DNA from: Phaeodactylibacter sp.
Lineage (GTDB): Bacteria; Bacteroidota; Bacteroidia; Chitinophagales; Saprospiraceae
Reading direction: 5' to 3'
Assembly (NCBI RefSeq): GCF_022763345.1
Contig: NZ_JALEGS010000006.1
Coordinates: 26,620 to 90,619, forward strand
Length of the DNA: 64,000 bases
Within the stretch, counting starts at the first letter, position 1. The number at the start of each line of letters is the position of its first letter. This document shows positions 9,043 to 19,900 of the stretch, piece after piece. The translations under genes and the position numbers were made by a program. The notes under the pieces were generated by a model. The model ran no database searches. It saw only the letters and a list, made by a program, of their open reading frames with translations, and had not been told where the DNA came from.

Positions 9043-9498
9043 CTTTAATTTGATTGGTTTAACTTCTAATAATCATTTTGCGTAAGCATCACAACGAAAT
9101 GCAAGGGGACCGGTCTGAGGTAAAAACACCCCGTGAGAAACCGTCTTCAGCAATTGAGGGAGGAATAAGGGTTGTGAGATGGTATCGTGACCTTCATTTT
9201 CCTTCGTTAGCCGGGTTTTTTGCTAGTGGATTGATTCAAAAGTGCTTGAATGCTCCCGGACAGGTAACTTTCTTACCCTTGGATTCCGGAACAGTCACCG
9301 GTTAAACCGGACTCGTCGCACTAGTGGTCTTGCTCCCGTTAGTTTGTCTTAGCTTCTTTTATCGGAGGCGAATATACGTAATTTTGTTACGATTTTCTGC
9401 GCAGTCATACAAATTATTGGACAGAAAGATGCAGAACTAAGACAGGGGCGCCCCTTTGTAAGGAACGCCCCTGCCATATACACCGACTAAAAGCCGGA
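9043..9498 (-). promoter_or_regulatory. Long rpsO-pnp intercistronic region with hairpin
   Basis: This 456-bp stretch between rpsO and pnp (both minus) carries an 8-bp perfect stem, CAGGGGCG/CGCCCCTG (9443-9450 with 9466-9473), just after rpsO. It has no strong T-run behind it, so it may be an attenuator or processing hairpin rather than a full terminator. A weak -7-like TATATTCG occurs on the minus strand around 9370. In other bacteria pnp leaders are sites of autoregulation; that applies here only by analogy. No real gene was found. Confidence 0.5.
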
Positions 9499-9774
9499 TT
9501 ATTTACGGATATTCAGCTTCTCGATGAGTGCCCGGTATCCATCCAGGTTTTTCTTCGCCAGATAGCCCAGCAGACGCTTACGCTTACCTACCAGCGTCAG
9601 TAGCGCACGGCGGGAAGAGTGGTCTTTTGGGTTGTCATTCAGGTGCTTGGAAAGCTCCTTGATCCGGTAAGTGAACAATGCCACCTGTGCTTCTGTGGAG
9701 CCGGTGTTTTTCTCAGAACCGCCGAATTCATTGAAGATTTCGGCTTTCTTTTCTTTCGTTAAGTATTCTGCCAT
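9499..9774 (-). CDS. rpsO: 30S ribosomal protein S15
   Basis: Binds 16S rRNA in the small-subunit platform. The 91 residues include the family core: GSTEAQVALFTYRIKELSKHL, then DHSSRRALLTLVGKRKRLLGYL. A good promoter (9822-9851) lies about 40 nt upstream of the ATG at 9774. It is followed by the hairpin at 9443-9473 and by pnp. Confidence 0.98.
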   Translation of the reverse strand: MAEYLTKEKKAEIFNEFGGSEKNTGSTEAQVALFTYRIKELSKHLNDNPKDHSSRRALLTLVGKRKRLLGYLAKKNLDGYRALIEKLNIRK

Positions 9775-9821
9775 GATAATTTTTTAACCGTTAGTGATTG
9801 TATAAATCAGTTACAGCGGCG

Positions 9822-9851
9822 CAAAGATACGCGAATTGCCGGAATTTGCAA
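9822..9851 (-). promoter_or_regulatory. Bacteroidota-type promoter of rpsO
   Basis: Reading the minus strand: TTG (9849-9851), a 19-nt spacer, then TATCTTTG (9822-9829). This is an exact match to the Bacteroidota housekeeping promoter form TTG-N19-TAnnTTTG. It predicts transcription starting near 9815. Confidence 0.85.
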
Positions 9852-9860
9852 GGCAATGAC

Positions 9861-10823
9861 TTAATTCTCTGCTTTGAACTTCTTCATGGCTTCGTTTAGC
9901 CGGGGCACCACGTCGAACAGATCCCCGACCACTCCGTAGTCGGCAGCCTTAAAAAATGGCGCTTCCGGGTCTTTGTTGATCACTACAATGGTCTTGGAGC
10001 TGTTTACCCCTGCCAGGTGCTGAATCGCGCCGGAAATGCCGATAGCGAAGTAGAGATTAGGCCGGATCGCAACGCCAGTTTGCCCCACATGCTCGTGGTG
10101 AGGGCGCCAGTCTGCATCCGCTACCGGACGGGAACAAGCCGTTGTTGCGCCCATCGTTTCTGCCAGTTCTTCAATAATCCCCCAGTTTTCCGGCCCCTTC
10201 ATACCGCGGCCGGCAGATACCACCAACTCTGCCTCGGGCAGTGGCGTACGGCCTTCCATACGCTTTACTTCCTTCACCGTGACCTGAGCAGCCGGCACTT
10301 CAACGTCCAGAGCTTCCACACTCGCCGTTTCCCCTACTTCCTGAGGCTGTAGGGAGTTGCCCATGAGGGAAAGGACTTTGTTCTCTGACTTCACTTCGTA
10401 ATCCGCAAAAGCCTTGCCAGAGAATACCGGTTTGCGTACCTTGAAGGTGCCGCCTTCTACAGTGGGGACCGCATTGACTGCGGGCACAGAACCGGCGTCC
10501 ATACGCACAGCCAGGCGCCCGAGCAACGACTTACCGGTAGAAGTATGCCCCACGATGACCACATTCGCACCTGCCTTTTCCGCAGCGGCAGCGATTACTT
10601 TGGTGTAAACCTGACTGTCAAAGGTATCCAGAGCGGTATCACCCACATGATATACTTTTGAGGCTCCGTACTTACCTAACTCTTCTGCACCTTCCGCTGT
10701 GCCCAGCACCAGGGCTGCACATTCCGTGCCTAGTGCCTGAGCCGTTTGGTAGCCATAGTAGGTCAGCTCGTAAGCGGCTTTTTTGAATTTTCCTTTTTGG
10801 GTTTCTGCTAATACTAAAACCAT
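9861..10823 (-). CDS. etfA: Electron transfer flavoprotein, alpha subunit
   Basis: FAD-carrying subunit of ETF, which collects electrons from acyl-CoA and other dehydrogenases and passes them to the quinone pool via ETF:quinone oxidoreductase. The 320-aa length is typical. The C-terminal FAD domain is clear: VVSAGRGMKGPENWGIIEEL, then CSRPVADADW, VGQTGVAIRPNLYFAIGISG, and VINKDPEAPFFKAADYGVVG. It follows etfB with a 39-bp gap on the same strand, forming an etfB-etfA operon. Confidence 0.97.
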   Translation of the reverse strand: MVLVLAETQKGKFKKAAYELTYYGYQTAQALGTECAALVLGTAEGAEELGKYGASKVYHVGDTALDTFDSQVYTKVIAAAAEKAGANVVIVGHTSTGKSLLGRLAVRMDAGSVPAVNAVPTVEGGTFKVRKPVFSGKAFADYEVKSENKVLSLMGNSLQPQEVGETASVEALDVEVPAAQVTVKEVKRMEGRTPLPEAELVVSAGRGMKGPENWGIIEELAETMGATTACSRPVADADWRPHHEHVGQTGVAIRPNLYFAIGISGAIQHLAGVNSSKTIVVINKDPEAPFFKAADYGVVGDLFDVVPRLNEAMKKFKAEN

Positions 10824-10862
10824 AATATATATTGACTTTGAGAGGGTTCTGAAATGGAGCGT

Positions 10863-11603
10863 TTAAATCGCTTTGGCTTCTTCGTGCAGGAGGCGGACCA
10901 GTTCGTCCATGTTCTCCGGGTCGACCAGCTTGACGTCGCCTTTTTCCGGTGGCAGCTCGTAGTGCACGGCTACGGAAAGGTCTTCGGCATCTACCGCCGG
11001 TTCGACTTTCAGAGGCTTGCGCTTTGCCATCATAATACCCCGCATATTAGGGATGCGCTGCTCAGCCAAACCTTTTGCTGCGGAAACGACGAAGGGCGCT
11101 TTGACCTCTACGACTTCGTTGCCGCCCTCAATATCACGTGTGACCGTTGCCGTATCACCGTCCATCTCCATATGAGAAGCATAGGAAATGAAAGGCACAT
11201 CGAGCAATTCTGCCACCATTGCACCAACTTCAGAACCATTATAGTCAATTGTCTCCTTGCCCAGGAAGACCACATCGAAGGCTTCCTTTTTAGCGTAAGC
11301 CGCGATCTGTTTGGCCACGAAAAGCGCACTGGACGGCTCTGCATCCACCCGTACCGCCTCGTCAGCCCCAATTGCCAGGCCTTTACGGATTACCGTATCG
11401 TTCGCAGCCGGGCCAACATTAATGAGCGTAACGCTACCGCCGTTGGCTTCCTTCAGTTCGAGTGCACGAACCAACGCATACCACTCATCATAGGGGTTCA
11501 TGATGAACTGTACGCCAGAAGTATCAAATTGAGTGTTGCCCTCCGTAAAAGCAATCTTGGCTGTGGTTTCCGGAGTCTTACTGACACAAACCAATAATTT
11601 CAT
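10863..11603 (-). CDS. etfB: Electron transfer flavoprotein, beta subunit
   Basis: Partner of EtfA and binder of AMP. The 246 residues begin MKLLVCVSKTPETTAKIAF, contain NPYDEWYALVRALELKE, then RKGLAIGADEAVRVD and VFLGKETIDYNGSEVGAMVA. It is first in the etfB-etfA operon. A TATATTTG element on the minus strand (11689-11696) lies about 86 nt upstream of the ATG. Confidence 0.97.
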   Translation of the reverse strand: MKLLVCVSKTPETTAKIAFTEGNTQFDTSGVQFIMNPYDEWYALVRALELKEANGGSVTLINVGPAANDTVIRKGLAIGADEAVRVDAEPSSALFVAKQIAAYAKKEAFDVVFLGKETIDYNGSEVGAMVAELLDVPFISYASHMEMDGDTATVTRDIEGGNEVVEVKAPFVVSAAKGLAEQRIPNMRGIMMAKRKPLKVEPAVDAEDLSVAVHYELPPEKGDVKLVDPENMDELVRLLHEEAKAI

Positions 11604-11688
11604 GAATGGGTATTTTTGTGGTTTCTTTGGCTAGGGTTAGGCTTTTTAGCCTAAAAGCCGCTTGATTCGCTAAAATTTCTGATTCACG

Positions 11689-11696
11689 CAAATATA
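11689..11696 (-). promoter_or_regulatory. -7 element of the etfBA promoter
   Basis: TATATTTG on the minus strand matches TAnnTTTG. TTG triplets lie 12 and 24 nt upstream, neither at the ideal distance, so the -33 element is uncertain. Confidence 0.6.
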
Positions 11697-11806
11697 CTTA
11701 CTTTTATCAACTCCCGAAAGCAACTTAGCGAATTTTCGCTAGGGTTTGACATTTCGCTGAAACAAGGTTATAAACCAATAACAATCAACTCATTAAACAT
11801 AAAGAC

Positions 11807-12139
11807 ATGGATAATACCAGACTCAGGCAACTTCAGTCGCTACTCGAGGAAGACCCCGGCAGCTCGTTTATTCAGTTTGCTATTGCCAAAGAATACGAGA
11901 AGTATGCGCAGTGGCCGGAAGCAAGAATGGCTTACGAGGCCCTCGTCCAAAGCGCCCCCGATTACGTGGGCACGTACTACCACCTGGGCAAGCTCTACGA
12001 AAAACTAGACCGGCCCGCCGACGCCTTTCAGACCTATAAAACAGGTATGGAAGCCGCCAAGCGGGCCGGTGACCAACATGCCCTGAGCGAACTGGCAGGC
12101 GCCAAACTCGCCCTGGGCGATGAGGAAGACTTTGATTAG
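11807..12139 (+). CDS. Small tetratricopeptide (TPR) protein
   Basis: A 110-aa cytosolic protein made of about two to three TPR units. FIQFAIAKEYEKYAQWPEARMAYEAL covers one repeat, YVGTYYHLGKLYEKLDRPADAFQTYK the next, and the C-terminus ends ELAGAKLALGDEEDFD. It is presumably a protein-protein interaction adaptor; the partner is unknown. Its last bases overlap the stop codon of the convergent protease gene by 4 bp. Confidence 0.85.
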   Translation: MDNTRLRQLQSLLEEDPGSSFIQFAIAKEYEKYAQWPEARMAYEALVQSAPDYVGTYYHLGKLYEKLDRPADAFQTYKTGMEAAKRAGDQHALSELAGAKLALGDEEDFD

Positions 12140-15100
12140 TTACGCTGGATAATCAGTTTTTGGATGCTTAGCATAGCGCCGTCTCTGCTCCGCCATCCCA
12201 CGGTGTACAGACCGGCTGGGTACTGCCCCAAAGACAAGCTGATCTCCCGATCGCCCGATTGAACCGGAACCGTTCTCAACAATTGGCCGGTAGCACTGAA
12301 CAATTCAACTTGCCCCTCTGCCTGTCCCCCTGCAGGAAAGGCTACGGTGGCCATCTCCTGAGCCGGGTTGGGGAAGACCTTCAGCACGGAGGCCGTCTCT
12401 GCTTCTGTTGTATTCGTCATGATGGGCACCCCGTAACAAATCTCAACAGACCACCGCGCCAGCGAGCCATTCTGCCCGGTTTTGAACATCACCAGGCGCC
12501 AGGCCCCGGCAGAAGAGGCTCCATTATACACCGACAAAGGCTCTGCCGGACGATAAGGGCCGCCTATGGGTGGGCAGGGCACTTCACTGTTGGCTGCATC
12601 ATCGATTGAGAAATTGAACAGGAAGCCACCTGAGCAGTCATTATCGACAAATACATCCTGCAAATCACCGTTCGGTCCGCGCAGGCGAAAGTCAATACGG
12701 TCGAGCGGGCTGTAATTTCCTGCTATCTCAACAATATTGACATCCCGGACCGGCGCATCCGCTTCCACCTCAATCAGCGAGGTCACAAAAGGCCCCGGAG
12801 CACTCAGGTCGATCGGGACATCCGTAGCTTCAAAGATTTCACAACGGAGCCCTTCCGTTTCAAAAGACTGAATGGTAAAGCTACCTGCTCCACAGGCTGA
12901 GTTCCGCCCCCTGACGCGCCAGAATAAGGTAGTGCTGTCCGGTAAAGGGTTGGTCACCGTTAAGAAGGTGTCTTCAATACTTTCAGCGGTAAGCAGAATA
13001 TCTGCAAAGCCAGCATCAGCAGCTACCTCAATATCATAGACATAGGCATCAGGATTCGATGCCCAGGACAAGGTAGGCGTGACCGGGGTATTATTGTTCC
13101 CCTCCTGCGGAACCAACAGCGTTATGTCACCGGGAGCCTGAGCAGCGTAGGCGATTTCCAACTCCAGCGTGTCCGTTGCTGACCCGCTAATCCCAATCAA
13201 CTGAAAAGGATAAGTGCCAGTAGTTAAGCCAGTGCCTGTCGTGACTTCCACACTCACCTCAGCTGGCAGGGTGACCGGATCAATGACCGCAACGGAAAAC
13301 GATGCCGGCAGGCCTTCCACCGTCCATTCCACCTCAGTTGCCAGCCCTAAAATTGGTTGCGCCTGTACCGTGTAGACTGCGGTTTCGCCAGCACAGACTT
13401 CAGCTTCGGCATTCTCCGTGCCTAAGGCCAGCCCGGGCGCAGTGACCGCTTCAATTGTAATATTCGCATTGTTAATATCAAAAAAGACGTTATTCGCGGC
13501 TTTGATTTTATACCGGAAAGCAGTTCCGGAAAGCGTATCTGGCACGGTAATAAGTGCCGCACCATCATTGGGCACGCTTGCTGCCAGCTGATAGGGATAG
13601 GTGAATCCACCGTCTGCAGAAAGAAAGATATCTACACCGGTGGCGGCTACGGGGGGCATATTGGTATTGGCTACGTCCCATTCCACGGCCTGTAGGCTGC
13701 CTGCTCTCCAGGTCTCGGGTGTGTTGTGTGTGAGTACCCGGAACGGCCCCGCCTGTTCCGTCACATTGAAAGTACGGTCATCAAAACTGATCCCGGTACC
13801 AAAGCCATGATTGTCCCGCACTGTAAGCCGGAAACGGAGCCCCCGGTTGTAGTCCGGCAGGTATTCCCCAATCGTGGTGGTATTGGCCACCAGGTCCTGC
13901 AGGCGTGGGAACACACGCGTGGAATCTGTAGTGGGCTCGAAGGAGCGGAAAATTGGCGAGTTGCCCTCCGGGCTATTGGGTGGAGCGGAGGGCCCCAGGT
14001 CAAATTGCTCCCAGCAGTAGGTCAGGGAGTCGCCCTCCAGGTCTGTTGCGGCACCTGTGAGCTCAAAGGGCGTGGAAACGGGCAGAAACAGTCCGTTCTC
14101 TCCAGCTTCCACTACCGGCGGAGTATTACCGGTGGGAATAATTGTTGCGCAGGTGTTACCCCCTCCGAAAATCGTATGCTCAATCATCTCCTCCTGGCTG
14201 ATAGCATGGAAGTAGGGGTCGCTGTTGTTTTGCAAATCCGGCGGGCAAATCCCTGCATACCCCATGATGGTAGAGGCACTGCCGGGCTCCATGGCAGCTG
14301 AAGACACCCGGTTGCAGTTGTTGTTTTGGGTATGGTTGCCGCCAAATTGGTGCCCCATCTCATGGGCTACATAGTCAATATCGAAGGGGTCGCCTACTGG
14401 TACCGATTGTGAGGTAAAGCCACGTGCCTTATCCTCATCATCACAAACGGAGCGCAGGGAGGCTACTCCTCCCCCACCGGCCCGATGGAAAACATGGCCT
14501 ACGTCATAGTTCGCATTCCCGATTACTGTATCTAAATTGGTCTGATTCTGTCCCAGGTGGGCACCGCTGCCGCCTGAATAAGGGTCACTGCCACTGTTGG
14601 TATAAACAATGAGATGGTTGCTGTCAATCAGGATCATCCGGGAGGAAATGTCTGTTTCGTATACACCATTGACCCGGTTCATGGTGGTGACAATCGCCGC
14701 CATGGCATCGGCCACCGTACCACCGTGAAACTGAGTGTATTCTCCTGTTGCAGCTACTGCCAAACGGTAGGTCCGCAGTTCCTCTCCTACGAAAGCGCTG
14801 CTCCCGCCAGTATGGCCGGCAAGGGGTTCCGCATGATCCACCTCGCAGGTAAAAGCCTCCCCTGGTGTAAAATCCCGGCGAAAATATACCTGATGGGCGC
14901 TATGCTCGTAGTTATGGTAAAGCGGGTCTACATAATAAGTTGCGCTGCCCTTTAGCACCATTGCGTGAAAGCCCTTTTGGGTATAATCAATGCGGGCGAG
15001 CGCATGCCCGTCGTCCAGGCTTTTGCCCAGGAAGGTCTGCATACCGGGGAACTGCCGGGCCAGGCCGGGCGCCATGATGGGCGAGTTGACCAGCCGGAAC

Positions 15101-15366
15101 TGCTCCGTGCCCCCATCTGGCGTGGGCAGAGTAAAAATAAAATCCGACTGAGCAGCAGTAACGCTGCCTTCCAATGGGGCGGCTTCAAGCAGCTCCTCCA
15201 AGGTGGCTTTATCGATGTCGACAATCCGGGCAGCCTCCGGTTCAATCAGGCGCTGTGCCCAGCCAATCGCAGGTGTTGCGGTATCTTTCCAGTAATTGCG
15301 TTGCTGCGCCAGACCGGCGGTAAGCCCGCTCAGCCACAGCACCATCAACAGGGTCGTCCTCTTCAT
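12136..15366 (-). CDS. Secreted reprolysin-like zinc metalloprotease with T9SS type A signal
   Basis: A 1076-aa secreted protease. A Sec signal peptide (MKRTTLLMVLWLSGLTAGLAQ) is followed by a propeptide-like region to about 190, then a metzincin catalytic domain with zinc ligands in HEMGHQFGGNH (His335, Glu336, His339, His345) and a Met-turn (STIMGYAG). Next come Ig/FN3-like and cadherin-like regions (residues 410-850), a proprotein-convertase P domain (about 860-990, from VRDVNIVEIAGNYSPLDRI to RWSVEICYG), and a type A C-terminal sorting domain (VFPNPAQEMATVAF to the end). It is likely exported by Sec and then T9SS, and surface-bound or released. It is convergent with the TPR gene. Confidence 0.9.
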   Translation of the reverse strand: MKRTTLLMVLWLSGLTAGLAQQRNYWKDTATPAIGWAQRLIEPEAARIVDIDKATLEELLEAAPLEGSVTAAQSDFIFTLPTPDGGTEQFRLVNSPIMAPGLARQFPGMQTFLGKSLDDGHALARIDYTQKGFHAMVLKGSATYYVDPLYHNYEHSAHQVYFRRDFTPGEAFTCEVDHAEPLAGHTGGSSAFVGEELRTYRLAVAATGEYTQFHGGTVADAMAAIVTTMNRVNGVYETDISSRMILIDSNHLIVYTNSGSDPYSGGSGAHLGQNQTNLDTVIGNANYDVGHVFHRAGGGGVASLRSVCDDEDKARGFTSQSVPVGDPFDIDYVAHEMGHQFGGNHTQNNNCNRVSSAAMEPGSASTIMGYAGICPPDLQNNSDPYFHAISQEEMIEHTIFGGGNTCATIIPTGNTPPVVEAGENGLFLPVSTPFELTGAATDLEGDSLTYCWEQFDLGPSAPPNSPEGNSPIFRSFEPTTDSTRVFPRLQDLVANTTTIGEYLPDYNRGLRFRLTVRDNHGFGTGISFDDRTFNVTEQAGPFRVLTHNTPETWRAGSLQAVEWDVANTNMPPVAATGVDIFLSADGGFTYPYQLAASVPNDGAALITVPDTLSGTAFRYKIKAANNVFFDINNANITIEAVTAPGLALGTENAEAEVCAGETAVYTVQAQPILGLATEVEWTVEGLPASFSVAVIDPVTLPAEVSVEVTTGTGLTTGTYPFQLIGISGSATDTLELEIAYAAQAPGDITLLVPQEGNNNTPVTPTLSWASNPDAYVYDIEVAADAGFADILLTAESIEDTFLTVTNPLPDSTTLFWRVRGRNSACGAGSFTIQSFETEGLRCEIFEATDVPIDLSAPGPFVTSLIEVEADAPVRDVNIVEIAGNYSPLDRIDFRLRGPNGDLQDVFVDNDCSGGFLFNFSIDDAANSEVPCPPIGGPYRPAEPLSVYNGASSAGAWRLVMFKTGQNGSLARWSVEICYGVPIMTNTTEAETASVLKVFPNPAQEMATVAFPAGGQAEGQVELFSATGQLLRTVPVQSGDREISLSLGQYPAGLYTVGWRSRDGAMLSIQKLIIQRN

Positions 15367-15453
15367 ACTAATTCAGTTGTTTTTTTGCGAATGTAAAGGA
15401 TAGACCCCGTCAAAAGGTTTAGAGATCACCGGAATGTCTGTCGCGCTACAGAA

Positions 15454-16878
15454 TCAAAACCACTTCAGCGTTAAGTCGATCAGGCGCTGCTTAAAATCGG
15501 TGTAAGGCGGCATAAGCACCTCCAGTGCACCGGGCAGGTGTTGCCGGTAAATGGCACGGGCATTGGAGAAGGCTTCAAACCCGTACCAGCCATGGCTTTT
15601 GCCAATACCACTGTTGTTGGAGCCGCCGAAAGGCAAATTGGGCTGCATGAAATGTACATCGTTGTTGTTGATACAAGTGCCCCCTGCACGTGTTTCCTGA
15701 ATAATACGCTTAATGTTTCGCTCGTCCTTGCTGTAAATGTAGAGGGCCAGAGGCTTTTCCTTTTCGTTGATGACCTGCAGTGGCTCAGATAAATCCCGGA
15801 AAGTGCGAATGGGCAGCACCGGGCCAAAGATTTCCTCCTGCATCAAATCGGCATCATCGGGCACGCTGCTGACCAGGGTGGGCTCGATAAAGTCTGTTTC
15901 CGGGTCTCGGCGACCGCCGATTTCCATGACTGCACCCCGCTCCTCTGCGTCCTTCAGGTAGCCTGCCACGCGCTCAAAGTGTTTCCCGTTGACCATGCGA
16001 TTATAGGCACCGGATTGAGCGGCATCTTCTCCATACAAGGCTTTCAGCTGGGCGGCCATCAAACGGACGAACTCGGCTTTCCGGCTTTCGTGCACAAACA
16101 GGTAATCCGGGGCAATGCAAATCTGTCCGCTGTTCAGGAACTTGCCCCAGGCGATGCGGCGCACGGCGGCTTTGAGGTCGGCAGTCTCGTCAACGATGGT
16201 CGGTGACTTCCCGCCCAGCTCCAGGGTGACCGATGCCAGGTGTTCTGCCGCTGCCCGCATCACGATTTTGCCAATCGCCGGGGCGCCGGTGAAGAAAATA
16301 TGATTGAAGGGCAGCTTCAACAGCTCCGTGGCGGTCTCTACGGCTCCCTCCACTACAGCGACTTCCTCCGGCTCGAAAACCGCTTCCACGATTTCCCGCA
16401 CCACAGCCGAAGTATGTGGTGTGTGCTCGGAAGGCTTCACAATAGCCGTGTTCCCGGCCGCAATAGCCGAAACCAGTGGACCAATAGCCAGCTGTAGCGG
16501 GAAATTCCAGGGCGCAATGATCAGGCAAACGCCTTTGGGCTCGTACTGCACCCAGGAGGAACTGCCGAGAAATGGCAGGGGCGTGCCCACGGAGTGCCGG
16601 CTCATCCATTTCTTTAGATGTCGGGCTGTATGTTTGATTTCGGTAGTAATGGCGTAGATCTCGGTCAGGTCAGCCTCGGCGGCAGGCTTCTTGAAATCGG
16701 CGTAGACGGCATCGCGGATGGCCTGCCTGCGCTCAAGAATTGCCGACTTGAGCTCTTGGAGCTTTTGGATGCGCTCGCGGGCATTAGTGCGTGCCACCAC
16801 AAACTGATGTGCTCGCTGCTTCTCAAATAAGGACTTGATTTCCTGCCGGTTGGGGGCGGTAGTGATTTGGGTGGTCAT
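15454..16878 (-). CDS. Aldehyde dehydrogenase (class 3-like)
   Basis: NAD(P)-dependent oxidation of aldehydes to acids. The 474-aa length and absence of a long N-terminal extension fit the ALDH3/coniferyl-aldehyde-type branch. Seen: IIAPWNFPLQLAIGPLVSA, KPSEHTPHTS, FTGAPAIGKIVM, catalytic Glu220 in LELGGKSP, catalytic Cys254 in NSGQICIAPDY, and EEIFGPVLPI. The C-terminus (GALEVLMPPYTDFKQRLIDL) may be amphipathic. Substrate unknown; long-chain or aromatic aldehydes are possible. It is divergent from the secreted amidohydrolase, 90 bp apart. Confidence 0.93.
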   Translation of the reverse strand: MTTQITTAPNRQEIKSLFEKQRAHQFVVARTNARERIQKLQELKSAILERRQAIRDAVYADFKKPAAEADLTEIYAITTEIKHTARHLKKWMSRHSVGTPLPFLGSSSWVQYEPKGVCLIIAPWNFPLQLAIGPLVSAIAAGNTAIVKPSEHTPHTSAVVREIVEAVFEPEEVAVVEGAVETATELLKLPFNHIFFTGAPAIGKIVMRAAAEHLASVTLELGGKSPTIVDETADLKAAVRRIAWGKFLNSGQICIAPDYLFVHESRKAEFVRLMAAQLKALYGEDAAQSGAYNRMVNGKHFERVAGYLKDAEERGAVMEIGGRRDPETDFIEPTLVSSVPDDADLMQEEIFGPVLPIRTFRDLSEPLQVINEKEKPLALYIYSKDERNIKRIIQETRAGGTCINNNDVHFMQPNLPFGGSNNSGIGKSHGWYGFEAFSNARAIYRQHLPGALEVLMPPYTDFKQRLIDLTLKWF

Positions 16879-16968
16879 TTTCTGATGGTTAGGTCAAGAA
16901 CAACAATAATAGGTAATTTTTTCATAGACTTGCAAGCTCAAAATTTCTGCATACAAACTAACCAGATA

Positions 16969-19900
16969 ATGAATTTACGACTAATATTGTTGCTGCTCCT
17001 GGTCACCAGCAACCTAATCGCACAGGAGGAAGAGAAGGAATGGGACGTCAATAACCCCTCCGGAGCGCACCACGAAAAGGAGCTCACCTTTACCGAAGGG
17101 ACCTGGATGAACCTCGATGTAAGCCCGGATGGACAAACCATCGCTTTCGATCTCCTGGGAGACATTTACACCATGCCCATTTCAGGTGGCGAGGCGCAAC
17201 TCCTGCGCGGTGGCCTGGCCTGGGAAGTACAGCCCCGGTTCAGCCCGGACGGGAGCCAAATCCTGTTCACTTCTGATGCCGGTGGGGGCGATAATATCTG
17301 GGTAATGAATGCCGATGGCAGTGCCGCCAAACAGCTGACAAAAGAAGACTTCCGCCTGCTGAATAATCCGGTTTGGATGCCCGACGGGCAGTATTTCGTT
17401 GCCCGCAAGCACTTCACCTCTTCGCGTTCACTGGGTGCCGGAGAGATGTGGATGTACCACAAAACAGGCGGCAGCGGCTTTCAGCTGACCGAGCGCAAGA
17501 ACGATCAGCAGGATGTCAATGAGCCTGCCGTTTCGCCCGATGGCCGCTACGTTTACTACAGCGAGGACATGTACCCGGGCGGCTATTTCCAATACAACAA
17601 AGACCCGAACAGCCAGATTTATGTCATCAAGCGCTACGACCGGGAAAAGGGAGAGGAAAAGACCCTCATCTCGGGACCGGGCGGAGCCTGCCGCCCACAG
17701 GTCTCCCACGATGGCAAAAAGCTCGCCTTCGTGCGCCGGATCCGTACCGAGTCTGTACTGTTTATCCACGACCTGGCTACCGGGCAGAACTTCCCCCTCT
17801 TCAAGGGACTGAGCAAGGATCAGCAGGAGGCCTGGGCTATTTTTGGGGTGTATACCGGCTATGACTGGACACCAGACGACAAGCATATTGTGATTTGGGG
17901 ACAGGGCAAAATCTGGAAGGTGGAAGTCGCTACCGGCGAGGCCACTGAAATCCCTTTCAAAGCCACTGCTAAACACCGCTTCCAGGAAACCGTCCGCTTT
18001 CAGAACAACGCCTTCGATGAGCAATTTACCGCCAAGGTCATCCGGCATGCCGTGACTGCCCCGGATGAGCAGTCGCTGGTATTCTCCGCTGTTGGCCACC
18101 TCTGGAAGAAAGCACTGCCTGATGGCACCCCCGAGCGCCTGACAGACGACTCAGACTTTGAGTTTGAGCCCGCCTTTTCACCAGATGGCCAAACACTCGC
18201 CTACGTTACCTGGAACGACCAGGAAATGGGCAGCATTCAATTGCTTGACCTGGCAACAGGAAAGCAGACGCAGCTGACCACCGAAAAAGGCATTTACCGC
18301 ACACCACAGTTCTCCCCCGATGGCCAAACCATTGTCTACCGTAAAGATGGCGGGAACTCGCATCAGGGGTATGCTTTTTGTAAAGAACCCGGCATTTATA
18401 CCCTGCCCATCAAAGGAGGCGAGCCCACGCTGGTCAACCCTCAGGGCGAATACCCGGTCTTCAGTGCCGATGGCAGCCGAATCTTTTATCAGACCGGCGG
18501 CTATCTTTTTGGCAGCATCACCAAGGCGTACCACAGCATCAAGCCCGATGGCAGCGACGACAAAAAACACTTCGACGGCAAATACGCACAGCGCTTCGTG
18601 CCCAGCCCCGACAATCAATGGGTGGCCTGGTCAGAGCTGCACAAAGTGTATGTAGCCCCTATGCCGCATACCGGGCAGTCGGTTGGCTTGAGCGCCAAGA
18701 CCAAAGCCGTGCCCGTAGCCCAGGTCGCACGCGATGCCGGCATCAACATCCACTGGTCTAAGGACAGCAAGCGCCTGTACTGGACCCTGGGTGAAGAGCT
18801 GTTTAGCGACGACCTCACCGAACGCTTCAGTTTTCTGGAAGGCAGCCTCGACAGCCTGCCTCCTATGGATACCGTTGGGCTGCGCATCGGGCTGGAGCTG
18901 GAAGCCGACCGGCCGGAAGGCACCGTGGCCTTTACCAATGCCCGAATTATCACCATGAAAGGCGATGAGGTTATTGAAAAAGGGACGGTCCTCGTGGAGG
19001 GGAATCTCATCAAAGCCGTAGGCACAAAGGTACGGGTGCCAAAATCAGCCACAGTCATCGATTGCAAGGGCAAAACTATTATGCCCGGGCTGGTGGACGT
19101 GCACGGGCACCTCGGTGATTTCCGCTACGGGCTTAGCCCACAGCAAAACTGGTATTACTATGCCAATCTTGCGTATGGCGTCACCACAGCGCATGACCCC
19201 TCCTCCAACTCAGAGATGATTTTCTCCCACAGCGAGATGATCAAAGCTGGAGAAACGGTTGGCCCGCGATTATTCTCTACCGGTACCATATTATATGGTG
19301 CAGATGGAGACTTTAAGGCGGTCATCAATAATCTGGATGATGCCCGATCAGCCATCCGCCGGACCAAGGCCTTCGGTGCCTTCTCCGTCAAGAGCTACAA
19401 TCAGCCCCGTCGGGAGCAGCGGCAACAAGTTATGCAAGCCGCCCGGGAACTCGATATTCTGGTGGTGCCGGAGGGAGGTTCCTTCTTCTATCACAACATG
19501 AGCATGGTGGCCGATGGGCATACCGGTGTGGAGCACAATATCCCGGTTGCACCGCTTTACGATGATGTGGTACAGTTTTGGTCCCAAACCGAGACCCACA
19601 ACACCCCTACCCTAATCGTCAACTATGGCGGTGTGAACGGAGAATACTACTGGTACCAAAAGACCAATGTCTGGGAAAAGGACCGCCTGCTCACCTTCAC
19701 CCCCAGAGCAGTGGTAGATGCCCGGGCCCGCCACCGGACGATGATCCCCGATGAGGAGTACGAAAACGGGTATATCCTGACTTCCAAATCCCTGAAAAAG
19801 CTGCAGGACAACGGTGTCAATATCAACCTCGGTGCCCATGGGCAACTGCAGGGGCTCGGTGCCCACTGGGAACTCTGGATGCTGGAACAGGGTGGCATGA

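Noticed and set aside
9078..9305. 75-codon plus-strand ORF in the rpsO-pnp spacer
   Set aside because: It is opposite to the operon, has no motif, and is an unlikely composition.
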